This document shows positions 1 through 6,035 of a stretch of DNA of 6,035 nucleotides, piece by piece. The notes beneath the pieces were generated by a model, which saw only the letters and a list, made by a program, of their open reading frames with translations, was not told where the DNA came from and ran no database searches. Origin of the DNA: Microbacteriaceae bacterium (lineage in GTDB: Bacteria; Actinomycetota; Actinomycetes; Actinomycetales; Microbacteriaceae); assembly GCA_030725885.1 (NCBI GenBank), contig JANRET010000028.1, positions 1 through 6,035 on the forward strand, read 5' to 3'. Made by a program: the position numbers and the translations under genes. Positions within the stretch are counted from its first letter, which is position 1, and the number at the start of each line of letters is the position of its first letter.

Positions 1-570
1 CACCAGGCACTCGGCTTGACAGGTCGCTTCGCCGGAGTCAAAAAGGGTGATCGCGTTCTCGTCGATGCCCCCGCCGGATCCACCCGAACGGCCGTTGTTC
101 GCGACCTCGCCGCCGAGATTTCAGCGAGCGCGACCGATGCGCACCTGATGGTGGTCGTGTCCGAAGGACTCCCGGAGGACGTCACCGCATTGACACGGGG
201 AGTTCGCGGTGAGGTCAGCGCCTCGTCGTATGACCGCCATGCCGACGAACACGTCACGGTCGCCGACCTGGCCATCGCGCGGGCGAAGCGTCTCGTCGAA
301 AAAGGACACCACGTGGTTGTCCTTGTCGATTCGATGACCCGTGTTGCCAAGAACCAACTCGCCGTGATTCAGGGGTCCCGACCGCTGGGTGACGGGAACG
401 TTGATTCCGCCGTGTTCTCGGCCGGCAAGCGCCTCTTTGGCGCGGGTCGCGCCCTCGAAACGGGTGGGTCGCTGACCGTCATTGCCACGATCGACAACCA
501 GACCGCTGGTTTCGCCGGTGCCGTTCGCGACGAACTTCTGGACGTCGCTACCGCCGTCGTCACACTCTAA
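1..570 (+). CDS. rho: Rho-like transcription termination factor, C-terminal part, degenerate and truncated (5' end outside window)
   Basis: This is the last 189 codons of a Rho homologue; the reading frame is open from base 1, so the true start lies upstream. Rho is a hexameric RNA-dependent ATPase/translocase that ends transcription. Rho identity rests on a collinear match: the strand before the P-loop (KKGDRVLV), [13 protein letters not shown] in place of [42 protein letters not shown] (Walker B Asp at 328-330), and [22 protein letters not shown]. The ATPase centre is altered. The Walker A segment usually reading PPKAGKT is PAGSTRT (70-90), so the P-loop Lys is Arg and its Gly is Thr. The catalytic Glu and next Arg of DERPEE align with Gly (166-168) and Leu (169-171). 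The protein ends at the equivalent of E. coli MELHL, about 70 residues early, so the arginine-finger region is missing. The stop codon TAA lies 8 bases before prfA, leaving no room for a frameshifted tail. Family membership is secure; normal Rho activity is very unlikely. It may be a pseudo-ATPase or a decaying gene. Confidence 0.88.
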   Translation, partial: HQALGLTGRFAGVKKGDRVLVDAPAGSTRTAVVRDLAAEISASATDAHLMVVVSEGLPEDVTALTRGVRGEVSASSYDRHADEHVTVADLAIARAKRLVEKGHHVVVLVDSMTRVAKNQLAVIQGSRPLGDGNVDSAVFSAGKRLFGAGRALETGGSLTVIATIDNQTAGFAGAVRDELLDVATAVVTL

Positions 571-578
571 GGACGACC

Positions 579-1664
579 GTGCTCGAATCGATTGATGGGC
601 TCGTTGCGGAACACGCGCAATTACAAGTGGAATTAGCCGATTCGGCGATTCACGCGGACCCTGCGCGCGCCAAAAAACTCAATCGACGATATGCCGAGCT
701 GAACCAGATTGTTACGACACACGAGGCCCTGACCGCTGCTCGAGAGGATCTGGCCGCCGCCAAAGAACTCGCGAAAGACGACGAGGCGTTCGCGAGTGAA
801 ATCCCGGCGCTGGATGCGAGTGTCACCGAACTCGAAGAAAAACTGCGACGGCTGCTCATCCCGCGTGACCCCGACGACGGCCGCGACGTCATCATGGAAA
901 TCAAGGGGGGCGAGGGCGGCGCGGAAAGCTTCCTGTTCGCCGCCGACCTTTTGCGGATGTACACGCAGTACGCCGACAGTCGCGGCTGGCGCGTTGAAAT
1001 CCTCGACAAGACCGATAGCGATCTCGGTGGATTCAAGGATGTCCAGGTCGCCATCAAAGCCAACGCATCTGACCCCGCCAACGGTGCGTGGGCGAGACTC
1101 AAATACGAAGGTGGCGTGCATCGGGTGCAACGCGTACCCGCGACCGAGGCGCAGGGGCGCATTCACACCTCGACAACCGGCGTTCTAGTTTTTCCCGAAG
1201 TGGACGAACCGGAAGAAGTGGAAATCAGCCCCAACGACCTTCGGATTGATGTTTTCCGATCGGGTGGTCCGGGCGGGCAGTCGGTCAACACGACCGACTC
1301 GGCGGTTCGCATCACCCACGTTCCCACCGGGATCGTCGTGTCCTGCCAGAACGAGAAGAGCCAGATTCAGAATAAGGAATCGGCGATGCGCGTTCTGCGT
1401 GCCCGACTCCTCGCCCGCCAGCAAGAGGAACGCGACGCGGTCGCCAGCGATGCGCGCAAGAGTCAGATTCGCGGCATGGATCGTTCCGAGAGAATTCGCA
1501 CCTACAACTTCCCCGAGAACCGAATCGCCGATCATCGGACCGGTTACAAGTCGTACAACCTGGACCAGGTGATGAACGGCGCGCTCGAACCGATAATCGA
1601 GTCCTGCATCACCGTCGACGAAGAGGCCCGATTGAAGGCCCTCGCGGAGTCCACCGGCTCGTGA
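579..1664 (+). CDS. prfA: Peptide chain release factor 1 (RF1)
   Basis: RF1 recognises UAA and UAG in the ribosomal A site and triggers hydrolysis of peptidyl-tRNA. The 361-residue length matches the family (about 360). An N-terminal helical domain with heptad-like Leu/Glu/Ala stretches (about residues 1-95) precedes the decoding domain. The codon-recognition tripeptide is PAT at residues 187-189, in [14 protein letters not shown], which marks RF1 rather than RF2 (SPF). The catalytic GGQ is at 232-234 ([16 protein letters not shown]); its Gln is the methylation target of PrmC, encoded next. A conserved tail [11 protein letters not shown] is also present. The GTG start at 579 is supported by AAGGA at 569-573, which overlaps the upstream rho stop codon and leaves a 5-base spacer. 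The stop TGA at 1662-1664 overlaps the prmC start, implying translational coupling of RF1 and its methyltransferase. Nothing in the sequence suggests loss of function. Confidence 0.97.
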   Translation: MLESIDGLVAEHAQLQVELADSAIHADPARAKKLNRRYAELNQIVTTHEALTAAREDLAAAKELAKDDEAFASEIPALDASVTELEEKLRRLLIPRDPDDGRDVIMEIKGGEGGAESFLFAADLLRMYTQYADSRGWRVEILDKTDSDLGGFKDVQVAIKANASDPANGAWARLKYEGGVHRVQRVPATEAQGRIHTSTTGVLVFPEVDEPEEVEISPNDLRIDVFRSGGPGGQSVNTTDSAVRITHVPTGIVVSCQNEKSQIQNKESAMRVLRARLLARQQEERDAVASDARKSQIRGMDRSERIRTYNFPENRIADHRTGYKSYNLDQVMNGALEPIIESCITVDEEARLKALAESTGS

Positions 1665-2518
1665 CCACCGTCGGCACGCTGGTGAGTGATCTGGCGGATC
1701 GTTTTGGTAAAGCCGGGATCGAGTCCGCGTTGGCGGATGCCGAAATGATTGTCGGCCACGTGACCGATTGGACCCGTGGTGAGGTCGCCACCCGCGCGTT
1801 CATGGGTGCGGAACTAGATGCCGATGTAGTCGCGCACATCGAACAGTTGGCCGTTCGCCGCGAGGCGCGTGAGCCGCTGCAACACATCACCGGCGAAGCT
1901 CCGTTTCGCCACCTCGTTCTCGCGGTGGGTCCGGGAGTCCTGATTCCCCGCCCGGAAACGGAACTCATTGCCGAATGGGCGATTGAGGCGTTGCGGCAGG
2001 TGCCAACGGCAACTCCGCGTGCCGTCGATTTGGGAACAGGAACCGGCGCACTCGCGCTGGCACTCGCGACCGAGGTACCTAACGCAGAGGTGTACGCCGT
2101 CGAACTGTCCCCGATCGCGGCGGCGTGGGCCGAACGAAACATTGCGCGCTACGGCGACGGGCGGGTCACGCTTGTCCAAGGGGACGCAGAAACCGCGAGT
2201 CCCGAACTGGACGGAACCATCGATGTCGTCGTCGCCAATCCTCCCTATATTCCGGATTCCGAAGCGCCGGTTGATAGTGAGGTCGTGGATTACGACCCGG
2301 AGTCCGCATTGTTTGGCGGACCCGACGGTTTGCGTGCCATTCGCGTCTTCGTCGCCCGTGCCGCGCGACTTCTTCGTGCGGGCGGAACACTCGTGGTCGA
2401 ACACGCCGACGGTCAGGGCGCGGCGGTCCGAACGATCGCCGCCGAGGCTGGTTTTCGAATGACAACCACCCACACCGATCTGCTTCACCGCGAACGGGCA
2501 CTCACCGCGGTACGGTGA
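1661..2518 (+). CDS. prmC: Peptide chain release factor N5-glutamine methyltransferase PrmC (HemK)
   Basis: PrmC uses S-adenosylmethionine to methylate the Gln of the GGQ motif in RF1 and RF2, which raises termination efficiency. The 285 residues show the expected two parts. The first is an N-terminal helical substrate-recognition domain (about 1-85). The second is a Rossmann-fold methyltransferase containing the linker motif RPETE (97-101), the SAM-binding loop [11 protein letters not shown] (from D123, GTGTG at 125-129), an acidic YAVELS strand, and the catalytic NPPY at 193-196, the signature of N-methyltransferases acting on Gln amides. The GTG start at 1661 lies in a GTGA overlap with the prfA stop; a GGAG at 1646-1649 inside prfA could serve as ribosome binding site, though at 11 bases the spacer is long, so coupling to prfA translation probably helps. 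A 24-base gap separates the stop codon from tsaC. Confidence 0.96.
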   Translation: MTTVGTLVSDLADRFGKAGIESALADAEMIVGHVTDWTRGEVATRAFMGAELDADVVAHIEQLAVRREAREPLQHITGEAPFRHLVLAVGPGVLIPRPETELIAEWAIEALRQVPTATPRAVDLGTGTGALALALATEVPNAEVYAVELSPIAAAWAERNIARYGDGRVTLVQGDAETASPELDGTIDVVVANPPYIPDSEAPVDSEVVDYDPESALFGGPDGLRAIRVFVARAARLLRAGGTLVVEHADGQGAAVRTIAAEAGFRMTTTHTDLLHRERALTAVR

Positions 2519-2529
2519 CCGTCCATCAC

Positions 2530-2543
2530 TAAACTGTTCACGA
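2530..2543 (+). promoter_or_regulatory. Putative leaderless promoter -10 box for tsaC
   Basis: The 24-base gap between prmC and tsaC has no purine-rich Shine-Dalgarno. It contains TAAACT at 2530-2535, which fits the actinobacterial -10 consensus TANNNT, followed by 7 bases and then the ATG at 2543. That is the spacing expected when transcription starts at the A of the start codon, giving a leaderless mRNA. I see no convincing -35 hexamer. The motif is short and could occur by chance, so this is inference from position and from the missing ribosome binding site. Confidence 0.45.
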
Positions 2544-3205
2544 TGGTCAAAATCTACGATTGCCTCGACACCTCCGAAGCACTGACAGGACTGCGGCTCG
2601 CGCGCCAGGCGGTCGGCCGTGGCGACCTCATTGTCATTCCGACCGACACGGTGTACGGCGTCGCCGCTGACGCGTTCAACCCCGCAGCCGTCCAGAAACT
2701 CCTTGATGCGAAGGGTCGTGGACGAACCTCGCCCCCGCCCGTTCTTGTATCGGGTATCGAGACTCTCGATGCACTCGCCGAACAGGTCACCTCCGAAATG
2801 CGTGCCCTCGCCGAGGCCTTTTGGCCGGGCGGGCTCACCATCGTGGTTCCGTCGCGGACGACTCTCGCGTGGGACCTGGGTGACACGAATGGCACGGCCG
2901 CGCTGCGCATGCCCGACCACGCGCTCACTCTCGAGCTTCTTCGCGAATCCGGACCACTCGCGGTGTCGAGTGCCAACCTGACCGGGCAACCCGCGGCGCT
3001 CACGGCGACCGAGGCTCATGACGCCCTCGGTGACCGAATTGCCGTATATCTCGAAACCGGAGAGTCGTCCGGTTCGCGGGTCGGGTCGACCATCGTAGAT
3101 TCGACCCCAACCGTGACGGGTAAGCCCGTTCGTGTTCTGCGCGACGGAACCGTGTCGCGCGATTCGATTCGTGCAATCGTCGGAGCCATCGAGGGCGACG
3201 AGTGA
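2543..3205 (+). CDS. tsaC: L-threonylcarbamoyladenylate synthase (YrdC/Sua5 family)
   Basis: The enzyme makes threonylcarbamoyl-AMP from threonine, bicarbonate and ATP, the first step of t6A at position 37 of ANN-decoding tRNAs; it acts in the cytoplasm. The 220-residue protein is a single YrdC domain without the C-terminal Sua5 extension. Visible motifs are PTDTVYG (33-39), KGRGR (57-61, part of the basic nucleotide-binding surface), FWPGGLTIVV, the ALRMP segment, SSANLTG (from S142) and GSTIVD (181-186), all in family order. ATG at 2543 is chosen because the homology begins soon after it; there is no Shine-Dalgarno upstream, and a TANNNT box 7 bases before the ATG suggests leaderless initiation. 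Its stop TGA overlaps the GTG of the following gene by 4 bases. The same gene sits here in mycobacteria, between prmC and rfe. Confidence 0.93.
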   Translation: MVKIYDCLDTSEALTGLRLARQAVGRGDLIVIPTDTVYGVAADAFNPAAVQKLLDAKGRGRTSPPPVLVSGIETLDALAEQVTSEMRALAEAFWPGGLTIVVPSRTTLAWDLGDTNGTAALRMPDHALTLELLRESGPLAVSSANLTGQPAALTATEAHDALGDRIAVYLETGESSGSRVGSTIVDSTPTVTGKPVRVLRDGTVSRDSIRAIVGAIEGDE

Positions 3206-4329
3206 ATTACGTTTTCATCGGAATCATTTCGGCAGTAATCTCCTTCGTTGGCTCACAGGCCCTCTTAAGACTGAGTCACCGCTTCGCGATTTATCCCGGA
3301 ATCCGCGAACGCGACGTGCACACCACCCCCACACCCCGTCTCGGCGGGGTTGCAATTGTTCTGGGACTCGGTGCGGGGTTGATCGTCGCAACCTTCCTGC
3401 CCGTCTTTGACACGATTTTTGTGAACCCCATGCCCGTCGTCGGCATTGGCGTCGGGATTGTGTTGATGGCCGTGGTTGGCGTCATTGACGACCTCATCGA
3501 CCTCAACTGGCTCGTGAAACTGGCGGTGCAGATTATCGCGGCAGGAATCCTCGCGTGGTCCGGAGTTCAAATCGTTAGCCTTCCGTTCGGCACGATTGCG
3601 CTCTTGTCCCCGTCGATGTCGCTCTTTCTCACGGTCCTCGCCGTCGTCCTCGTCATGAACGCTATCAATTTCATCGACGGGCTCGACGGGCTCGTGGCGG
3701 GCGTGACCCTGATTGCGGGCTCGGTGTTCTTTCTGTACTCGCACTATCTCGCTACCGGACCCGGTCAAACCAGCTATTTCAACCTTGCGACGCTCCTGAC
3801 CGCGGCCCTGTGTGGTGCGTTGATCGGATTTCTGCCCGTCAACTGGTACCCCGCCAAAATGTTCATGGGGGACTCGGGCGCATTGGTCATCGGACTGGTC
3901 CTGGCGGCATCGACAATTTCCGTTACCGGACAGGTCGACCCCACCCGCATCGACCCGGGGCAGCTCGTTCCAGCGTTCATCCCGCTCGCGCTTCCGCTCG
4001 CGGTCCTCGTCGTTCCGCTGGTCGATTTTGTTCTCGCCGTCACCCGCCGAATTCTCAGTGGACAATCCCCGTTTTCGGCTGACCGTAAACACCTCCACCA
4101 CCGTTTGCTGGACATGGGGCACACCCACTTCCAAGCGGTACTCATCCTCTACGCATGGACTCTCGTCGTGGCGGTCGGCGCGCTCTTGTTCATGTTCGTC
4201 GAGTGGCCAATCGCCACCGGAATTGTTGTGGTCGGGCTAATCGCCACAACCGTCCTCACTATCGCGCCACTCGGTCGCGAAAAACCCATCAACCTGTTCG
4301 GTGATATTCCGGAGGACACCCATGTCTAG
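3202..4329 (+). CDS. wecA: WecA/TagO/Rfe-type polyprenyl-phosphate N-acetylhexosamine-1-phosphate transferase
   Basis: This integral membrane enzyme of the MraY/WecA superfamily transfers a sugar-1-phosphate, typically GlcNAc-1-P from UDP-GlcNAc, to a polyprenyl phosphate, starting wall polysaccharide, teichoic acid or linker-unit synthesis. The 375 residues are mostly hydrophobic helices, about eleven. Superfamily motifs are present: HTTPTPRLGG in the first cytoplasmic loop, the Asp pair at 96-97 (VIDDLIDL), NAINFIDGLDGL (153-164) with its Mg-binding and catalytic Asps, MFMGDSGAL (220-228), and DRKHLHHRLLDMG with the His cluster at 297-300. HLHHRL distinguishes WecA/TagO types from MraY. The GTG start at 3202 overlaps the tsaC stop, with GAGGG at 3191-3195 as ribosome binding site. 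The mycobacterial orthologue in this position starts the arabinogalactan linker; which polymer is made here cannot be read from the sequence. Its 3' end overlaps the next gene by 8 bases. Confidence 0.93.
   Translation: MNYVFIGIISAVISFVGSQALLRLSHRFAIYPGIRERDVHTTPTPRLGGVAIVLGLGAGLIVATFLPVFDTIFVNPMPVVGIGVGIVLMAVVGVIDDLIDLNWLVKLAVQIIAAGILAWSGVQIVSLPFGTIALLSPSMSLFLTVLAVVLVMNAINFIDGLDGLVAGVTLIAGSVFFLYSHYLATGPGQTSYFNLATLLTAALCGALIGFLPVNWYPAKMFMGDSGALVIGLVLAASTISVTGQVDPTRIDPGQLVPAFIPLALPLAVLVVPLVDFVLAVTRRILSGQSPFSADRKHLHHRLLDMGHTHFQAVLILYAWTLVVAVGALLFMFVEWPIATGIVVVGLIATTVLTIAPLGREKPINLFGDIPEDTHV
4311..4315 (+). promoter_or_regulatory. Ribosome binding site fixing the AtpI-like start
   Basis: GGAGG lies inside the end of wecA, with a 6-base spacer before ATG 4322. 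It decides the start of the next gene at 4322 rather than at the upstream in-frame GTG 4301, which has no such site. Confidence 0.8.
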
Positions 4330-4753
4330 TTCCGTTCAACTCGCGGCGAAAGCCCTTCGCACGTCGCTCCTCCTCGGTGCGATAGTCACCCTTGCCATTG
4401 CTCTGGTCGGCGGCAGTGTCGGTTTCAGCCTGGTCGGACCTATCGGGATCTGGAGCGCACTCGTAGGCAGCGCAATGGCATTTGTGTTCATGGGAATCAC
4501 GGCCGGAAGCATTCTCATCGGGCAGAAAGTGAGCGGGGGAAGCATTGCATCAGGACTCTTTTTTGGTGTAGTTCTCGGTGCGTGGCTGCTGAAGTTTGTG
4601 CTATTTCTGGTGGTTGCTTTCACCATTCGAAATTCGGATTTGTTCGACACGGTCATCGCATTCAGTTGTGTGATTTCGGCGGTCCTCGGCGCTCTCGTGA
4701 GTGACGTTATCGCCATCTCACGGGCTCGCGTTCCCATTGTGGACATGGTGTAG
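4322..4753 (+). CDS. Small four-helix membrane protein, AtpI-like, at the head of the ATP synthase operon
   Basis: A 143-residue hydrophobic protein with four predicted membrane helices, at about residues 14-36, 40-66, 74-101 and 107-131, with short polar ends (an RTSLL start and a SRARVP segment near the C-terminus). In actinobacteria a poorly conserved small membrane protein always lies between rfe/wecA and atpB (Rv1303 in M. tuberculosis); it corresponds by position and topology to AtpI, which assists assembly of the c-ring or ion supply in other bacteria. The sequence has no catalytic motif, so the role is inferred from context. The start at ATG 4322 is supported by GGAGG six bases upstream; starting at GTG 4301 would add seven residues without a ribosome site. 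It overlaps wecA by 8 bases, so its translation is probably coupled to wecA. Confidence 0.78.
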   Translation: MSSSVQLAAKALRTSLLLGAIVTLAIALVGGSVGFSLVGPIGIWSALVGSAMAFVFMGITAGSILIGQKVSGGSIASGLFFGVVLGAWLLKFVLFLVVAFTIRNSDLFDTVIAFSCVISAVLGALVSDVIAISRARVPIVDMV

Positions 4754-4765
4754 GCTCGACACCAT
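4745..4765 (+). repeat. Inverted repeat at the AtpI-like stop codon
   Basis: ATGGTGT (4745-4751) and ACACCAT (4759-4765) are perfect reverse complements around a 7-base loop; the stop TAG at 4751-4753 falls at the stem/loop edge. No T-run follows, so it does not look like an intrinsic terminator. It could be an RNA stem or an operator. Arms of this size are expected a few times by chance in a window this long, so function is uncertain. Confidence 0.45.
4751..4756 (+). promoter_or_regulatory. Candidate -10 box upstream of atpB
   Basis: TAGGCT matches the actinobacterial TANNNT -10 consensus and would give a start near 4763, with a leader of just under 50 bases before atpB. No clear -35 hexamer is found at the right distance. 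It lies inside the inverted repeat 4745-4765. This would give the atp genes expression independent of wecA, but the assignment is tentative. Confidence 0.3.
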
Positions 4766-4777
4766 ATGAGCCCATGC

Positions 4778-4793
4778 AGCGCACTGTAGCGCT
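4778..4793 (+). repeat. Stem-loop in the atpB leader
   Basis: AGCGC (4778-4782) and GCGCT (4789-4793) form a 5-bp G/C-rich stem around ACTGTA, ending 7 bases before the ribosome binding site AGGAG at 4801-4805. GCTCGAC occurs twice in this spacer (4754-4760 and 4791-4797). A leader hairpin here could affect mRNA stability or translation of atpB; nothing proves it. Confidence 0.4.
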
Positions 4794-4800
4794 CGACTCA

Positions 4801-4805
4801 AGGAG
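4801..4805 (+). promoter_or_regulatory. Ribosome binding site of atpB
   Basis: AAGGAGAT around AGGAG is a near-perfect Shine-Dalgarno, with a 5-base spacer to GTG 4811. It fixes a GTG start for atpB. Confidence 0.8.
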
Positions 4806-4810
4806 ATAAC

Positions 4811-5614
4811 GTGAACGGACTGAACAGCCTCGTTCTCTCTGAAGGCGTTACTTTTCACGCTCCCACCATCGCCGAATTCTTCCCCGACGCCGTTTTATTC
4901 GTCGGAACCCCGTTCGAAATGAACCGAATCATGATCATCCGTATGATCATGGTCGTCCTGCTCGTAGTTGTCTTCTGGCTCGGAACCCGCAACATGAAAC
5001 TGGTTCCGGGTCGTTTTCAAGGCGCAATTGAAATGGCTCTTGACCTGGTCCGCGTCAACATCGCCGAAGACCTCCTCGGCAAAAAAGACGGCCGCCGTTT
5101 CCTGCCGATTCTGACCACGATTTTCTTCCTCGTGTTGTTTCTCAACATCACGGGAATCGTCCCCGGTTTCAACATTGCGGGCTCGTCCGTCATTGGTATC
5201 CCCCTTGTTCTCGCAATCGTCTCCTACATCACGTTCATCTACGCGGGTCTGAAAAAACACCCGGGGGCATTCCTCAAAAACGCACTTTTCCCCTCGGGTG
5301 TTCCGAAAGCCTTCTACATCGTCGTCACGCCGATTGAATTGCTCTCGACCTTCGTTCTCCGGCCGGTGACGCTCACCCTCCGACTGCTCATGAACATGAT
5401 CGTCGGCCACCTCCTGCTCGTCTTGCTCTTCTCGGCGACTCACTTCTTTTTCCTGGGATTCGGACAGTGGTTCGGATTCGCGTTCGGCACAGGAACGCTC
5501 GCGTTCGGAATCGCTTTCTCATTCTTTGAAATCTTGGTCTCTGTACTTCAGGCTTATGTTTTCACTCTCTTGACCGCTGTATACCTCCAGCTCGCGCTGG
5601 CGGAAGAGCACTAA
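4811..5614 (+). CDS. atpB: ATP synthase Fo subunit a
   Basis: Subunit a forms the two proton half-channels beside the c-ring in the membrane sector of F1Fo ATP synthase. The 267-residue protein begins with the segment FHAPTIAEFFPDAVLF and GTPFEMNRI typical of actinobacterial subunit a, followed by about five to six membrane helices. The essential Arg is R191 in LTLRLLMNMIVGHLLLV (equivalent to E. coli R210), and the conserved Gln of the last helix is Q247 in VLQAYVFTLLTAVYL. The two residues after RL are LM, where many bacteria have FG or FA. GTG 4811 is supported by the strong AGGAG at 4801-4805. It is followed by a 39-base spacer and atpE. There is no sign of damage. Confidence 0.97.
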   Translation: MNGLNSLVLSEGVTFHAPTIAEFFPDAVLFVGTPFEMNRIMIIRMIMVVLLVVVFWLGTRNMKLVPGRFQGAIEMALDLVRVNIAEDLLGKKDGRRFLPILTTIFFLVLFLNITGIVPGFNIAGSSVIGIPLVLAIVSYITFIYAGLKKHPGAFLKNALFPSGVPKAFYIVVTPIELLSTFVLRPVTLTLRLLMNMIVGHLLLVLLFSATHFFFLGFGQWFGFAFGTGTLAFGIAFSFFEILVSVLQAYVFTLLTAVYLQLALAEEH

Positions 5615-5875
<261 letters not shown>

Positions 5876-5894
5876 CTAACAGCAAGGACTCGAC

Positions 5895-6035
5895 ATGCTG
5901 CATGCATTCGTGTGGGCTGCGGAATCGGCTGAGGCCGCTCCGAACCCCCTTCTCCCGGCGATCTACGACATCGTCTGGTCGATTATTCCGTTCGCCATCG
6001 TCCTCTTCTTGTTCTGGAAGATTGTTCTTCCGAAC
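5895..6035 (+). CDS. atpF: ATP synthase Fo subunit b, N-terminal part (runs off the window)
   Basis: The first 47 codons of subunit b, the membrane-anchored peripheral stalk that connects subunit a to the F1 head. After a short N-terminal extension rich in Ala/Glu comes [13 protein letters not shown], then the single membrane helix (about residues 22-42, [14 protein letters not shown]), then K-I-V-L-P-N, the usual actinobacterial b-subunit junction before the long cytoplasmic coiled coil, which lies outside the window. ATG 5895 is supported by AAGGA at 5884-5888 with a 6-base spacer. The gap to atpE is 19 bases. Confidence 0.95.
   Translation, partial: MLHAFVWAAESAEAAPNPLLPAIYDIVWSIIPFAIVLFLFWKIVLPN

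Noticed and set aside
16..18. TTG at 16 as the start of a short 184-residue protein
   Set aside because: The frame is open to base 1 and the residues upstream continue the Rho-like alignment; there is no ribosome site, so the gene is simply cut by the window edge.
2512..2522. ACGGT-G-ACCGT near-palindrome across the prmC stop, just upstream of the putative tsaC -10 box
   Set aside because: Five-base arms occur several times by chance in 6 kb, and half of it is constrained by prmC coding sequence; too weak to call an operator.
1814..3019. Long minus-strand open frame (about 400 codons) opposite prmC and tsaC
   Set aside because: Both plus-strand genes beneath it have full family motifs; high third-position G/C removes stops on the opposite strand. 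The translated protein is Arg/Gly-rich with no recognisable domain.
3265..4134. Minus-strand open frame opposite the wecA-like gene
   Set aside because: Its product is an extremely charged Asp/Glu/Arg/His-rich string, the expected mirror of a hydrophobic membrane protein gene, with no family signature.
4301..4321. GTG 4301 as start of the AtpI-like protein
   Set aside because: The GGAGG at 4311-4315 lies downstream of this GTG and is ideally placed for ATG 4322; no Shine-Dalgarno precedes 4301.
4759..4800. Intrinsic terminator between the AtpI-like gene and atpB
   Set aside because: The stems are short and neither is followed by a T-run; termination ahead of atpB is not supported.
4895..5443. 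Minus-strand open frame opposite atpB
   Set aside because: Highly charged antisense shadow of a membrane protein; atpB is unambiguous on the plus strand.

Overview
The window is a dense, entirely plus-strand block of housekeeping genes from a high-GC actinobacterium (roughly 60% G+C by eye, many GTG starts, strong G/C bias at third codon positions). The gene order rho – prfA – prmC – tsaC – wecA/rfe-like – small AtpI-like membrane protein – atpB – atpE – atpF is the classic actinobacterial arrangement, known from mycobacteria and relatives. The style of the AtpB and TsaC proteins suggests Microbacteriaceae or a neighbouring family, but the sequence alone cannot name a genus. There are no mobile elements, CRISPR arrays, tRNAs or rRNAs, and no gene-free stretch longer than about 60 bases.

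Layout. 1-570: the 3' end of a rho-type gene. 579-1664: peptide chain release factor 1 (prfA), followed with a 4-base overlap by its partner methyltransferase prmC (1661-2518). 2543-3205: tsaC, for tRNA t6A synthesis, which has no Shine-Dalgarno but a -10-like box placed as in leaderless actinobacterial transcripts. It overlaps by 4 bases a WecA/TagO-type polyprenyl-phosphate sugar-1-phosphate transferase (3202-4329). 4322-4753: a four-helix AtpI-like membrane protein that overlaps wecA by 8 bases. The ATP synthase operon then follows: atpB (subunit a, 4811-5614), atpE (subunit c, 5654-5875) and the start of atpF (subunit b, 5895 to the window edge).

Functionally, the first half serves decoding and termination (Rho remnant, RF1, RF1 methylation, t6A37). 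The middle gene starts a wall polysaccharide or glycan on a lipid carrier. The last part builds the membrane sector of F1Fo ATP synthase. All key residues are present in RF1 (PAT, GGQ), PrmC (GTGTG, NPPY), the WecA-like enzyme (DD, NFIDGLDG, HLHH), subunit a (R191, Q247) and subunit c (E59).

The outstanding oddity is the rho gene. It is clearly Rho-derived, but its Walker A lysine, catalytic glutamate and following arginine are replaced, and the protein stops about 70 residues before a normal Rho C-terminus, so the arginine-finger region is gone. The reading frame is nevertheless open, and the gene keeps its native place and is tightly spaced to prfA. It looks like a pseudo-ATPase Rho or a decaying rho. 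Smaller points of interest are the possible leaderless tsaC promoter and stem-loop/direct-repeat structures in the two intergenic spacers around atpB.
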